The notes: generated by a model not told the origin, from the letters alone. Counted from the first letter of the stretch, positions 1-6,807 are shown. The stretch: DNA of 7,927 nucleotides from a bacterium (GCA_028278125.1 JANQEY010000181.1:1-7927); one strand, 5' to 3'. Numbers and translations are program-made.

Positions 1-1
1 T

Positions 2-3000
2 GTGACTGAGCATCCTAGTCCTACGACGAGTTTAATACGGACGATCTGTGAGGGTGAGTCAGTAGAGGTAGGCGGTACGTCATACAATACGACAGGGCAG
101 TGGAACATAGTATTGCAGACGAATTTCGGATGTGACAGTACGGTGATGTTGGATTTAACGGTATTGGATCCATATGCATTTGTGATTCAGCCACCAGCGA
201 TCGACTGTTATTTTCCGGAGGTGATAGTGGATGGATCGTTGTCGTTTGGAGATGCATATGAATGGTCGACTTTTGATGGTTGCATCAACGGTTCAACGAC
301 TTTGCCTGTGATGACGGCCTGTTCACCTGGGAATTATTGTTTGACGGTAACGACATTTGGGATAGACCAGGGGATATCGATAGAGTGTACGGAAGAGTTT
401 TGCATAGAGGTATTGGATAATTCGGCTCCACCTGAGCTATTTTTGAGTGGGACGGATTTGAGTTGTGGCAACAGTGAAGACGGGACGGTCACGGTAGAAG
501 TGACTGGAGGAGCCCAGGACCCTTATTTATACATCTGGAATACAAATCCAGTGGAGACAACGGCTACGGTCACGGATCTGGAGAGCGGGACGTACTGTGT
601 AACGGTGACCTCACTGGACAATGGTTGTTCAGCGGAGCAGTGTTACGTGTTAAACTCTCCCCCTGAGATAGTAATAGATATAATAGGAGAAGACATATTG
701 TGTAATGGAGAAGAGACGGGAACAGCGACGGCTACGGTAAGTGGCGGGACGGGAGATTACACGTATTTGTGGGATGACCCGGATAACCAGACGACGGCTA
801 CTGCAGTAGATTTATCTTCGGGGAATTATACAGTAACGGTAACGGATGAGAACAACTGTACGGAAGAGGCGATGGTGACCATAGAAGAGCCTGCGGCGAT
901 GGTAGGCACGACGAGTACGGTGGATTTGGGCTGTAACGGAGATGGTAGTGGTATTGCGAGTATAGAAGTTACAGGCGGAGCGGACACGTTGATCTATTCG
1001 TGGGATACGAACCCTGTACAAGATAGTTCTGTAGCGATCAATCTTTCTGCAGGGGATTACAATGTAGTTGTAACGGATGGAAACGGATGTAGCATAGAAG
1101 AGACGGTGACGATAAATGAGCCTGCGGCGATAGATTTGAGCAGCAGTACAACAGAGACCTCATGTAATAACACCCCCGATGGAAGTGCGACGGTAACACC
1201 AAGTGGAGGAACGGGCCCTTATACTTATCTGTGGGATGATGGGAATGCCCAAACGGATTCTACAGCGGTAGATCTAACCTCGGGCGATTATACAGTGATT
1301 GTAACGGATGCGAATGATTGTACAGCAGAGCTAACGGCGACGGTATCGTCACCCAACGGGATGGTAGTGACGACGAGTTATACGGATGCGCTTTGTGACC
1401 AGAGCAGTGATGGAACGGCGACGGTAACGACAACGGGCGGCACACCGGGATACACGTATTTGTGGGATGATCAGAATAATCAAACAGATTCTACGGCGAC
1501 GGGTCTTTCAGCAGGTATATATAATGTAACGATAACGGACATGAATGGATGTGAAGAATACGAGACGATAGAGATATCAGATCCCGATGCGGTAAGTTTG
1601 AGCAGCACGACGGAAGATGCGTTGTGTAACGGTGACGAAAATGGAAGCGCGACGGTAACGGCGAGTGGTGGAACGGCAGGCTACACGTATTTATGGGATG
1701 ACCAAAATGATCAAACAACGGCTACGGCCTCCAACCTTCCATCAGGTACCTATACGGTAATCGTAACGGATGCAAATGGCTGTACGGAAAGTGAGACGGT
1801 AGTGATAGCAGAGCCTGCGCTATTGACACTGGCCACGGACGAGACAGCTGCGCTGTGTAACCAGCAGGCAGACGGAACAGCAACAGTGACACCAAGTGGA
1901 GGAATAGGGCCTTACACTTATTTGTGGAATGACCAAAATAATCAAACAGATTCTACAGCCACAGCTTTGCTGGCTGGTGATTATACAGTGATCGTAGAAG
2001 ATGCGAACGGCTGTACGGAACAGGCAAGTGTAACGATCACAGAACCCCCACTGCTGGTACTGGATACCGAGGGTACTGATCCTGACTGTAACACATCTCA
2101 GGATGGGACAGCGACAGTAACACCAAGTGGCGGCACGGGCCCTTACACGTATTTGTGGGATGATCCAAACGGACAAACGACAGCTACGGCAAGTGGTCTT
2201 GACGGAGGGTTAGTTACCGTAATCGTGACGGATGCGAATGGATGTAGCGAAACACAGAGCGTGAACCTTACGGCACCTTCGGCATTGAGCCTTACAACGA
2301 GCCAGGAGGATGTACTGTGCTTTGGAGAGAGTACGGGGACGGCGACGGTAACGCCAAGCGGCGGCACCTCTCCCTATACCTATGAGTGGAATGATAATGC
2401 GACACAGAATACAGCAACGGCAGTAAACCTGGAAGCGGGGACCTATACGGTAATCGTGACAGATGATAATGATTGCACGGAACAGATCACGGTTGACCTG
2501 ACCCAACCCTCGGCACCACTGGATGCAGCAGGGACCTCAACAGATGCGCTGTGTGGAGTGAACAACGGTACGATAGACCTGACAGTGACCGGCGGCACGG
2601 GTCCATACAGTTATGAATGGAACCCAGGCGGCTCGACGGATGAGGATCCCCAGGACCTTGGACCCGGCACCTACACGGTAGTAGTAACGGATGCGAACGG
2701 TTGTACCTTCAGTACAAGTGTACAGGTGAGCACCCCATCAGGCCTGGAAGCGCTGGTATCAGTGACAGATGTAAACTGCAACGGAGAGACCAACGGTATG
2801 GTGGATATAACGGTAAACGGCGGAGTATCGCCCTATACCTATTTATGGAATAACAACGAAACGACAGAAGACCTGATAGATGTAGGAGCAGGGAATTACA
2901 GCCTTACGCTAACGGATACAGATGGTTGTACAGTAATAGCGAATGCACTGGTAGAGGAGCCGGACTTGTTGGAAGCGACGGCGACACCAAGCCAGGCGAG

Positions 3001-5824
3001 TTGCGGAGGTAGTGATGGCAGTATCTCGTTGGTGGTAAGCGGCGGAACGGGCTCAGGGACCTACAGTTTTGACTGGGAAAATGATGGAACGGGAGAAACT
3101 TATCCGGATCAAAGCCCGAGTGGACTGCCTCAGGGCGATTACACCGGAGTAGTAACGGATGGTAATGGCTGTAGTGTGACGGTTACAGCATCAGTAACAG
3201 TACCAGATGGACCGGAGATAAGCCTGTCAGCAGTTAATTTGAGCTGTTTTGAAGATAACAGCGGTAGTATAGACATGGAGATTACAGGAGGGGAAGCGCC
3301 CTATACGATAGAATGGCTCAATGATTCGAGTTATGATGGAGAAGAAGACCCCTCGGGAATCTATGCAGGGACCTGGGAGGTATTGATAACGGATGACAAT
3401 ATGTGTACGACAACAGGCAGTATAGAATTGACAGAGCCTGCGCTGCTGGAAGTGAGTGCAACGATGACAGCAGTGAGTTGTAATGGAGATAGCGACGGGA
3501 CAGTGACAGCAGTTGCGACAGGAGGTACAGGTATATATAATTATGACTGGGACATAACAGGAGGAGGCACACCGAATGCTGCACCTGCAGGAGTGCACAC
3601 GGTAACGGTAACGGATGTAAACGGCTGTACAGCCGAAACAGCAGTAGAGGTAACGGAACCGGCGCTGTTGGAGGTAAGTGCAACAGCAGTAGATGTGGAT
3701 TGCAACGGAGCGAGTACAGGAAGTTTGCAATCGAATGTAACGGGTGGAACCACGCCTTACAGTTATTTGTGGAGTGTGATAGGATCAACGGATCCGAACC
3801 CGACAGATGTATCGGCTAATATCTATACACTGATCGTAACGGATGCGAACGGTTGTAGTACGTTTGCACAGGCGACGGTATCAGAACCTGAAGCATTGAC
3901 GGCATCGAGCCAGATGGCAGAATCGACCTGTGGAGATCCAAACGGGAGTATAGATTTGACGGTAAACGGCGGAGTAGGGCCTTATGATTATATATGGAGT
4001 AATAATGATACGAATGAAGATCCGGGAGATTTGTTACCCGGAGTGTATATAGTGACGGTAACGGATGCGAATGGCTGTACGCTGGAATACGGAGATGTGG
4101 TGACCTCACCATCGGCACTGACGATAAGTGGAGTGGGAGAAGATGTGAATTGTTACGGCGGTAGTGACGGTAGTGCAGACATTACTGTAGGAGGTGGAAC
4201 AGCTCCGTTTACGTATCAATGGGATGATAGTGCCAACCAAACGGTAGAAGATGCGCAGAATCTGGCATCGGGGACCTATACGGTAGTGGTGACGGATGCG
4301 AATGATTGTACAATAAGTATGCAGGTACAAATAGCAGAACCACCACCACTGGAAGCAACGCAGTTGGTATCGACGGGAGTGAGTTGTAATGGCGGCAGTG
4401 ATGGAAGTATATTGATAACGGTAACGGGAGGAACAGCACCATATGTGTCATATGAATGGGATAATACGACCCAGACGGTACCGGATCCTGATGGGTTGAG
4501 TGCGGGGACGTACACGGTGACGGTGACGGACAACCAGGGCTGTACGGCAACGGAGACGGTACAGATCACAGAACCGGCAGCGATAGAGCTGACGACGACA
4601 ACAGCATCGGCAGCGTGTAACGGCAGCTCAGACGGATCGATAGATTTGACGGTATCAGGCGGAACGGCTCCTTATAACTACAATTGGAACAACGGAGCGT
4701 ATACGGAAGAAGATCCGTCAAATATTGTTGCAGGTCAGTATACGGTGATTGTGACAGATGCAGAGGGTTGTACGCAGAGCACCACAGCAGTGGTGGATGA
4801 GCCAGCAGCGCTTCAATTGGTGATGGACAATATATCGAATTACGGGGGCTACAATGTAAGTTGCTGGAATACAGCAGATGGATCGGCAGAAGTAGTGGTG
4901 AGTGGCGGAACGAGCCCATATAGCTATTCATGGAGCAACGGCATGACAACGGGAGCGGTATCGGAATTGGAATCAGGTCAGTACACGGTGACGGTGACAG
5001 ATGCAGAGGGCTGTACAAACACGACGCAGGTGGATCTGACAGCTCCTCAGGCGATCAATGCATTGGCTGAAGCAGTGGAGGCAGGTTGTTATGGAGAGGA
5101 TGACGGTCAGGTGGTAGTGAGTGCAGTGAGTGGAGGAGCCTCGCCTTATATGTATTCGATAGGCGGAGCATTTAGTTCAGTAAACCAGTTTTCGAACCTA
5201 CCGGCAGGAAGCTACACAGTGACGGTACAGGATGTGAATGGATGTGAGTGGACAGAGCAGGTAGAGGTGACAGAGCCAGCCGAGTTTACAGTGAACCTGG
5301 GAGATGACATCGAGATATTGATGGGAGACAGCGCACAGTTGCATCCGGTGTTGAGTCCATCGTCATCAGTGTTGGATACCTTTGTGTGGAAAGAGCGGGA
5401 GGTGTTGGATTATGAACCATGGGTGAAGCCCTGGGAGACACAATCCTATTCGATAATCGTGACCAATGCGAATGGCTGTACATCAGAGGATATGATCCTG
5501 GTGAGAGTGAAGAAAGACCGGTTGGTGTACATCCCGAATACTTTTTCACCGAACAATGACGGGTTTAATGATATCTTCACCATCTTCACAGGAAGAGGAG
5601 TCAAGCGGGTGAGTAACTTCAAGGTCTTCAGCAGGTGGGGAGAATTGGTGTATGAGTTGCCGGAGGTGGCAGTAGGAGTGAATGCTGCAGATCCGGAAAA
5701 TGGCTGGGATGGTACATTGGATGGAGAAATCCTCAACCCTGCAGTGTTTGTGTATGTAGTGGAAGTAGAGTTTATAGATGGTAGAATCGAAATCTACAAA
5801 GGTGATGTTACCCTCACGAAATAA
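2..5824 (+). CDS. Giant SprB-repeat cell-surface adhesin with type IX secretion (type B) C-terminal sorting domain, 5' partial
   Basis: At least 1940 residues are visible. The frame is open to the left edge, so the GTG at position 2 is not a credible start and the signal peptide is missing. Visible order: a CEG...GCDSTV module (residues about 15-54); an Ig/PKD-like Cys-containing stretch (about 57-150); 21 SprB-type repeats (153-1764) with the pattern C-x-G...DGT...GGT-PYTY-W...GTYTVxVTDxNGC...EP; a PKD-like linker (1765-1842) with NLGDD and a late NANGC; and a sorting domain (about 1843-1940). Proteins of this build are exported through the outer membrane by the type IX system in Bacteroidota and act in surface adhesion, sometimes in gliding (SprB of Flavobacterium). 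Adhesion is known for the family; gliding in this organism is not shown. Each repeat keeps two Cys. No Lys or Arg occurs between R13 and K1797. The next gene is unrelated and 987 bp away. Confidence 0.93.
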   Translation: MTEHPSPTTSLIRTICEGESVEVGGTSYNTTGQWNIVLQTNFGCDSTVMLDLTVLDPYAFVIQPPAIDCYFPEVIVDGSLSFGDAYEWSTFDGCINGSTTLPVMTACSPGNYCLTVTTFGIDQGISIECTEEFCIEVLDNSAPPELFLSGTDLSCGNSEDGTVTVEVTGGAQDPYLYIWNTNPVETTATVTDLESGTYCVTVTSLDNGCSAEQCYVLNSPPEIVIDIIGEDILCNGEETGTATATVSGGTGDYTYLWDDPDNQTTATAVDLSSGNYTVTVTDENNCTEEAMVTIEEPAAMVGTTSTVDLGCNGDGSGIASIEVTGGADTLIYSWDTNPVQDSSVAINLSAGDYNVVVTDGNGCSIEETVTINEPAAIDLSSSTTETSCNNTPDGSATVTPSGGTGPYTYLWDDGNAQTDSTAVDLTSGDYTVIVTDANDCTAELTATVSSPNGMVVTTSYTDALCDQSSDGTATVTTTGGTPGYTYLWDDQNNQTDSTATGLSAGIYNVTITDMNGCEEYETIEISDPDAVSLSSTTEDALCNGDENGSATVTASGGTAGYTYLWDDQNDQTTATASNLPSGTYTVIVTDANGCTESETVVIAEPALLTLATDETAALCNQQADGTATVTPSGGIGPYTYLWNDQNNQTDSTATALLAGDYTVIVEDANGCTEQASVTITEPPLLVLDTEGTDPDCNTSQDGTATVTPSGGTGPYTYLWDDPNGQTTATASGLDGGLVTVIVTDANGCSETQSVNLTAPSALSLTTSQEDVLCFGESTGTATVTPSGGTSPYTYEWNDNATQNTATAVNLEAGTYTVIVTDDNDCTEQITVDLTQPSAPLDAAGTSTDALCGVNNGTIDLTVTGGTGPYSYEWNPGGSTDEDPQDLGPGTYTVVVTDANGCTFSTSVQVSTPSGLEALVSVTDVNCNGETNGMVDITVNGGVSPYTYLWNNNETTEDLIDVGAGNYSLTLTDTDGCTVIANALVEEPDLLEATATPSQASCGGSDGSISLVVSGGTGSGTYSFDWENDGTGETYPDQSPSGLPQGDYTGVVTDGNGCSVTVTASVTVPDGPEISLSAVNLSCFEDNSGSIDMEITGGEAPYTIEWLNDSSYDGEEDPSGIYAGTWEVLITDDNMCTTTGSIELTEPALLEVSATMTAVSCNGDSDGTVTAVATGGTGIYNYDWDITGGGTPNAAPAGVHTVTVTDVNGCTAETAVEVTEPALLEVSATAVDVDCNGASTGSLQSNVTGGTTPYSYLWSVIGSTDPNPTDVSANIYTLIVTDANGCSTFAQATVSEPEALTASSQMAESTCGDPNGSIDLTVNGGVGPYDYIWSNNDTNEDPGDLLPGVYIVTVTDANGCTLEYGDVVTSPSALTISGVGEDVNCYGGSDGSADITVGGGTAPFTYQWDDSANQTVEDAQNLASGTYTVVVTDANDCTISMQVQIAEPPPLEATQLVSTGVSCNGGSDGSILITVTGGTAPYVSYEWDNTTQTVPDPDGLSAGTYTVTVTDNQGCTATETVQITEPAAIELTTTTASAACNGSSDGSIDLTVSGGTAPYNYNWNNGAYTEEDPSNIVAGQYTVIVTDAEGCTQSTTAVVDEPAALQLVMDNISNYGGYNVSCWNTADGSAEVVVSGGTSPYSYSWSNGMTTGAVSELESGQYTVTVTDAEGCTNTTQVDLTAPQAINALAEAVEAGCYGEDDGQVVVSAVSGGASPYMYSIGGAFSSVNQFSNLPAGSYTVTVQDVNGCEWTEQVEVTEPAEFTVNLGDDIEILMGDSAQLHPVLSPSSSVLDTFVWKEREVLDYEPWVKPWETQSYSIIVTNANGCTSEDMILVRVKKDRLVYIPNTFSPNNDGFNDIFTIFTGRGVKRVSNFKVFSRWGELVYELPEVAVGVNAADPENGWDGTLDGEILNPAVFVYVVEVEFIDGRIEIYKGDVTLTK
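458..5293 (+). repeat. 21 tandem SprB-type repeats (about 222-246 bp each)
   Basis: Counting from the two codons before the first conserved Cys, repeats begin at 458, 695, 926, 1157, 1388, 1619, 1850, 2081, 2312, 2546, 2771, 2996, 3239, 3473, 3695, 3923, 4145, 4379, 4610, 4856 and 5081. All starts are in the same frame. Each unit carries a first Cys, a GG-x-x-PYTY-W core, a GTYTV-VTD strand and a second Cys in NGC or NDC, ending near an EP or SP dipeptide. Two sequence classes are visible. Repeats 2 and 4-9 have WDD-x-NQT-TATA-like centres. Most of repeats 10-20 have EDP or DP centres; repeat 17 mixes both. The last unit lacks the core Trp and reads PYMYSIGGAFSS, a different subtype. The likely structure is a chain of small beta-sandwich domains forming a stalk. 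Confidence 0.93.
695..2311 (+). repeat. Phase-locked sub-block: seven SprB repeats of exactly 231 bp
   Basis: Repeat starts 695, 926, 1157, 1388, 1619, 1850, 2081 and 2312 are each exactly 231 bp (77 codons) apart, while units outside this block vary from 222 to 246 bp. Units 4-8 also share DNA-level stretches, for example around the YLWDD codons. This is what recent unit duplication or continuing recombination between units would leave. The block is the part of the gene most likely to differ in copy number between strains. Confidence 0.85.
5522..5821 (+). other. Type B sorting domain of the adhesin (gliding motility-associated C-terminal / CHU_C type)
   Basis: The last roughly 100 residues begin with LVYIPNTFSPNNDGFND, then show KVFSRWGELVYE, NGWDGTLDG and a final strand pair ending in YKGDVTLTK. 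FSPNNDG-N, RWG and GWDG are the hallmark motifs of the domain described as the gliding motility-associated C-terminal domain, which directs type IX secretion. In contrast to the repeats, this domain holds several Lys and Arg residues. The gene stops at TAA 5822-5824, so the domain is complete. Confidence 0.93.
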
Positions 5825-6034
5825 TGGAGATCAGTCAATCTTAGTCTTAAAATTTGGCGATTGAAATCATAGGGTTAAATCAATTCAAGAGTAAATATTT
5901 GATTCCAAATTTATTTTTAACAATGAACCAAATGGCAGGAACAATTTGAATCAAGAAATATTTTAAAGAATTAAATACGAAAAAAATTAAGAATTAAACT
6001 AAAAAATATACAATTGACAGTTTTTTTCAGGCTT

Positions 6035-6082
6035 TTTGGCTATTAATTCGCTTTTTAATCTAGCCAAATCAAATCAATTTTT
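6035..6082 (+). terminator. Weak candidate terminator of the adhesin transcript
   Basis: TTTGGCTA (6035-6042) pairs perfectly with TAGCCAAA (6061-6068), and the inner TTAA 6043-6046 can pair with TTAA 6055-6058. A run of six T follows within 6075-6082, several bases after the stem rather than directly on it. It lies about 210 bp past the adhesin stop. The stem is AT-rich and the T run is displaced, so this may be only a 3'-end stabilising hairpin. Confidence 0.35.
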
Positions 6083-6195
6083 TCAAACAATTTAAAATTA
6101 AATAGGATTATATTAGTTTGATTTTCAATATATTGAAAGTTGAACCGTGTGCGATGTATTTAAATAATTTAGATGAATTTTTATTTGATATTTAA

Positions 6196-6227
6196 AATAC
6201 CCTTTTTTGGGTATTAGACGCCCAAAA
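6196..6227. promoter_or_regulatory. Two mutually exclusive perfect hairpins sharing one GGG
   Basis: AATACCC (6196-6202) pairs with GGGTATT (6209-6215) across a six-T loop. TTTTGGG (6205-6211) pairs with CCCAAAA (6221-6227) across a nine-base loop. Both use GGG 6209-6211, so only one can form at a time. A TAnnTTTG-like box follows at 6237. The element could be a protein-binding dyad in DNA or a switching RNA structure; no ligand-binding RNA family was recognised around it. Confidence 0.4.
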
Positions 6228-6236
6228 TATATAGTG

Positions 6237-6244
6237 TATATTTG
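6237..6244 (+). promoter_or_regulatory. Possible Bacteroidota -7 element (TATATTTG)
   Basis: TATATTTG fits the Bacteroidota -7 consensus TAnnTTTG. The nearest upstream TTTG (6206-6209) is 27 bp away, clearly more than the roughly 19-20 bp usual for the -33 element, so support is limited. If used, transcription would start near 6250 and run into the terminator at 6658-6695, giving an RNA of roughly 440 nt with no obvious coding region. Confidence 0.3.
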
Positions 6245-6293
6245 TGATACATAGTAAGGAAATAGATAATCTATAACTGTTTTTTTACCTTGT

Positions 6294-6416
6294 AATTACG
6301 ATTTTTCCCATATACCGAACAACAAATTATAATTATATGATAGGATAAACTTACTCTTTAAGAAAAGAGAGGATTTCCGGATGCATGAACATTTTTAATC
6401 CAAATTACGATTTTTC
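6294..6416 (+). repeat. 14-nt direct repeat pair, 109 bp apart
   Basis: AATTACGATTTTTC occurs at 6294-6307 and again at 6403-6416. Both copies are preceded by a TTTTTA run about ten bases upstream, so the similarity extends imperfectly beyond the exact core. Function is unknown. It could be a small duplication in the spacer or a repeated binding site. Confidence 0.6.
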
Positions 6417-6657
6417 AAAAGCCTAACCTTTCCTCTCTTCGTCACTGCGGAAATGAACCACTATTTTTTACCATCGCAGTTTTATCTATCTTAAATAATT
6501 GTTGAATTGTGTATTGCAAAGGGAGTGATACTCAGCTATGGAAACTTTTCAGGCCTTTGTCAACAAAGAAACCTGATGTAAAAAGATATTTAAGAATTTG
6601 GGTAATTATATTAATGGTAACTGTTTAGAGATTTATTTTAAAACGGTTTTGGGATAG

Positions 6658-6695
6658 TCCTCCTCTGCTAAAGTGCAGAGGGGGATTGCTTTTTT
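6658..6695 (+). terminator. Strong rho-independent terminator with no gene directly in front
   Basis: TCCTCCTCTGC (6658-6668) pairs with GCAGAGGGGGA (6675-6685) over 11 bp, with one T-G wobble in an otherwise perfect GC-rich stem. The loop is TAAAGT. TTGCTTTTTT (6686-6695) follows at once. There is no matching T run for the minus strand, so it acts on rightward transcription. It lies 834 bp beyond the adhesin stop codon and about 116 bp before the ruvX start. Confidence 0.85.
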
Positions 6696-6722
6696 ATGCA
6701 TATAACAATTCATTGCCTCAAC

Positions 6723-6750
6723 TTTTTTGAAAAAACTAAAAAAATATTTT
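6723..6750. promoter_or_regulatory. Clustered A/T tracts upstream of the ruvX promoter
   Basis: T6 at 6723-6728, A6 at 6730-6735, A7 at 6738-6744 and T4 at 6747-6750 follow closely, 50 to 80 bases upstream of the -7 element of ruvX. Such tracts can bend DNA or help RNA polymerase bind. In a spacer this AT-rich they may also be chance. Confidence 0.25.
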
Positions 6751-6785
6751 CCTATAGAATACTTAACCTACAACAAGTAGTCAAA

Positions 6786-6802
6786 ATAGTGAAATTCACT
6801 AT
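6786..6802. promoter_or_regulatory. 17-bp perfect palindrome, operator candidate for ruvX-def
   Basis: ATAGTGAA (6786-6793), a central A (6794) and TTCACTAT (6795-6802) form a perfect inverted repeat. Its right end overlaps the first bases of the -7 element TATCTTTG (6800-6807). A dimeric regulator bound here would block the promoter. No regulator gene is present in the window. If the start point is near 6812, the palindrome lies upstream of the transcript, so it would act as DNA rather than as an RNA hairpin. Confidence 0.5.
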
Positions 6803-6807
6803 CTTTG
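6800..6807 (+). promoter_or_regulatory. ruvX promoter, -7 element TATCTTTG
   Basis: TATCTTTG matches the Bacteroidota -7 consensus TAnnTTTG exactly. No TTTG or TTG is present at the usual distance upstream, so the -33 element is weak or absent. The GTG start of ruvX begins only four bases after the box, so transcription would begin on or next to the start codon. Confidence 0.65.

Larger units (their letters stand above)
6250..6695 (+). ncRNA. Possible structured non-coding RNA, ends approximate
   Basis: This is an inference from several pairings in a region without genes that ends in a strong terminator. ATAGAT/ATCTAT forms at 6262-6274. AAGAGAGGA (6365-6373) pairs with TCCTCTCTT (6431-6439). 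ACTGCG (6444-6449) pairs with CGCAGT (6475-6480). GAGT/ACTC forms at 6523-6533. TCAGG plus CTTTG (6549-6559) pairs with CAAAG plus CCTGA (6564-6576). No known family (tmRNA, RNase P RNA, SRP RNA, 6S or a common riboswitch) was recognised by its conserved motifs. It could also be a long 5' leader of ruvX that is terminated early, or simply the decayed 3' region of the adhesin transcript. Confidence 0.28.

Noticed and set aside
2..4. GTG at the left edge as the true start of the adhesin
   Set aside because: No signal peptide follows, and the visible N-terminus starts inside a family module; the frame is open to the edge.
458..5293. Repeat spacing of about 230 bp considered as a CRISPR or non-coding repeat
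   Set aside because: The units are in frame, coding and vary in sequence as protein domains do; no short palindromic direct repeat with unique spacers is present.
21..5736. Many open frames on the minus strand opposite the adhesin, up to 167 codons
   Set aside because: They follow the repeat unit and the stop-poor antisense frames of a Thr/Gly/Val-rich gene. Their products are low-complexity and match no protein character, and the plus-strand protein explains the sequence fully.
5906..5932. CAAATTTA on the plus strand, a minus-strand TAnnTTTG box
   Set aside because: The spacing to the next minus-strand TTTG is about 15 bp, and it would only transcribe the adhesin antisense; chance is likely in AT-rich DNA.
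6014..6046. TTGACA followed by TATTAA, resembling an E. coli-type sigma-70 promoter
   Set aside because: The spacing is about 21 bp, and the host appears to use the Bacteroidota TAnnTTTG type; no gene follows within reach.
6453..6494. Short frame MNHYFLPSQFYLS
   Set aside because: Only 13 codons in AT-rich sequence, with no start signal or recognisable product.
6538..6576. Short frame METFQAFVNKET with a GGGAG upstream
   Set aside because: Only 12 codons. The GGGAG is about 13 bases from the ATG and Bacteroidota make little use of such sites; the same bases form hairpins.
6517..6580. Segment with AACCTGATG and short hairpins considered as a thiamine pyrophosphate riboswitch
   Set aside because: The CTGAGA core and the second conserved arm are absent, and no thiamine gene follows.
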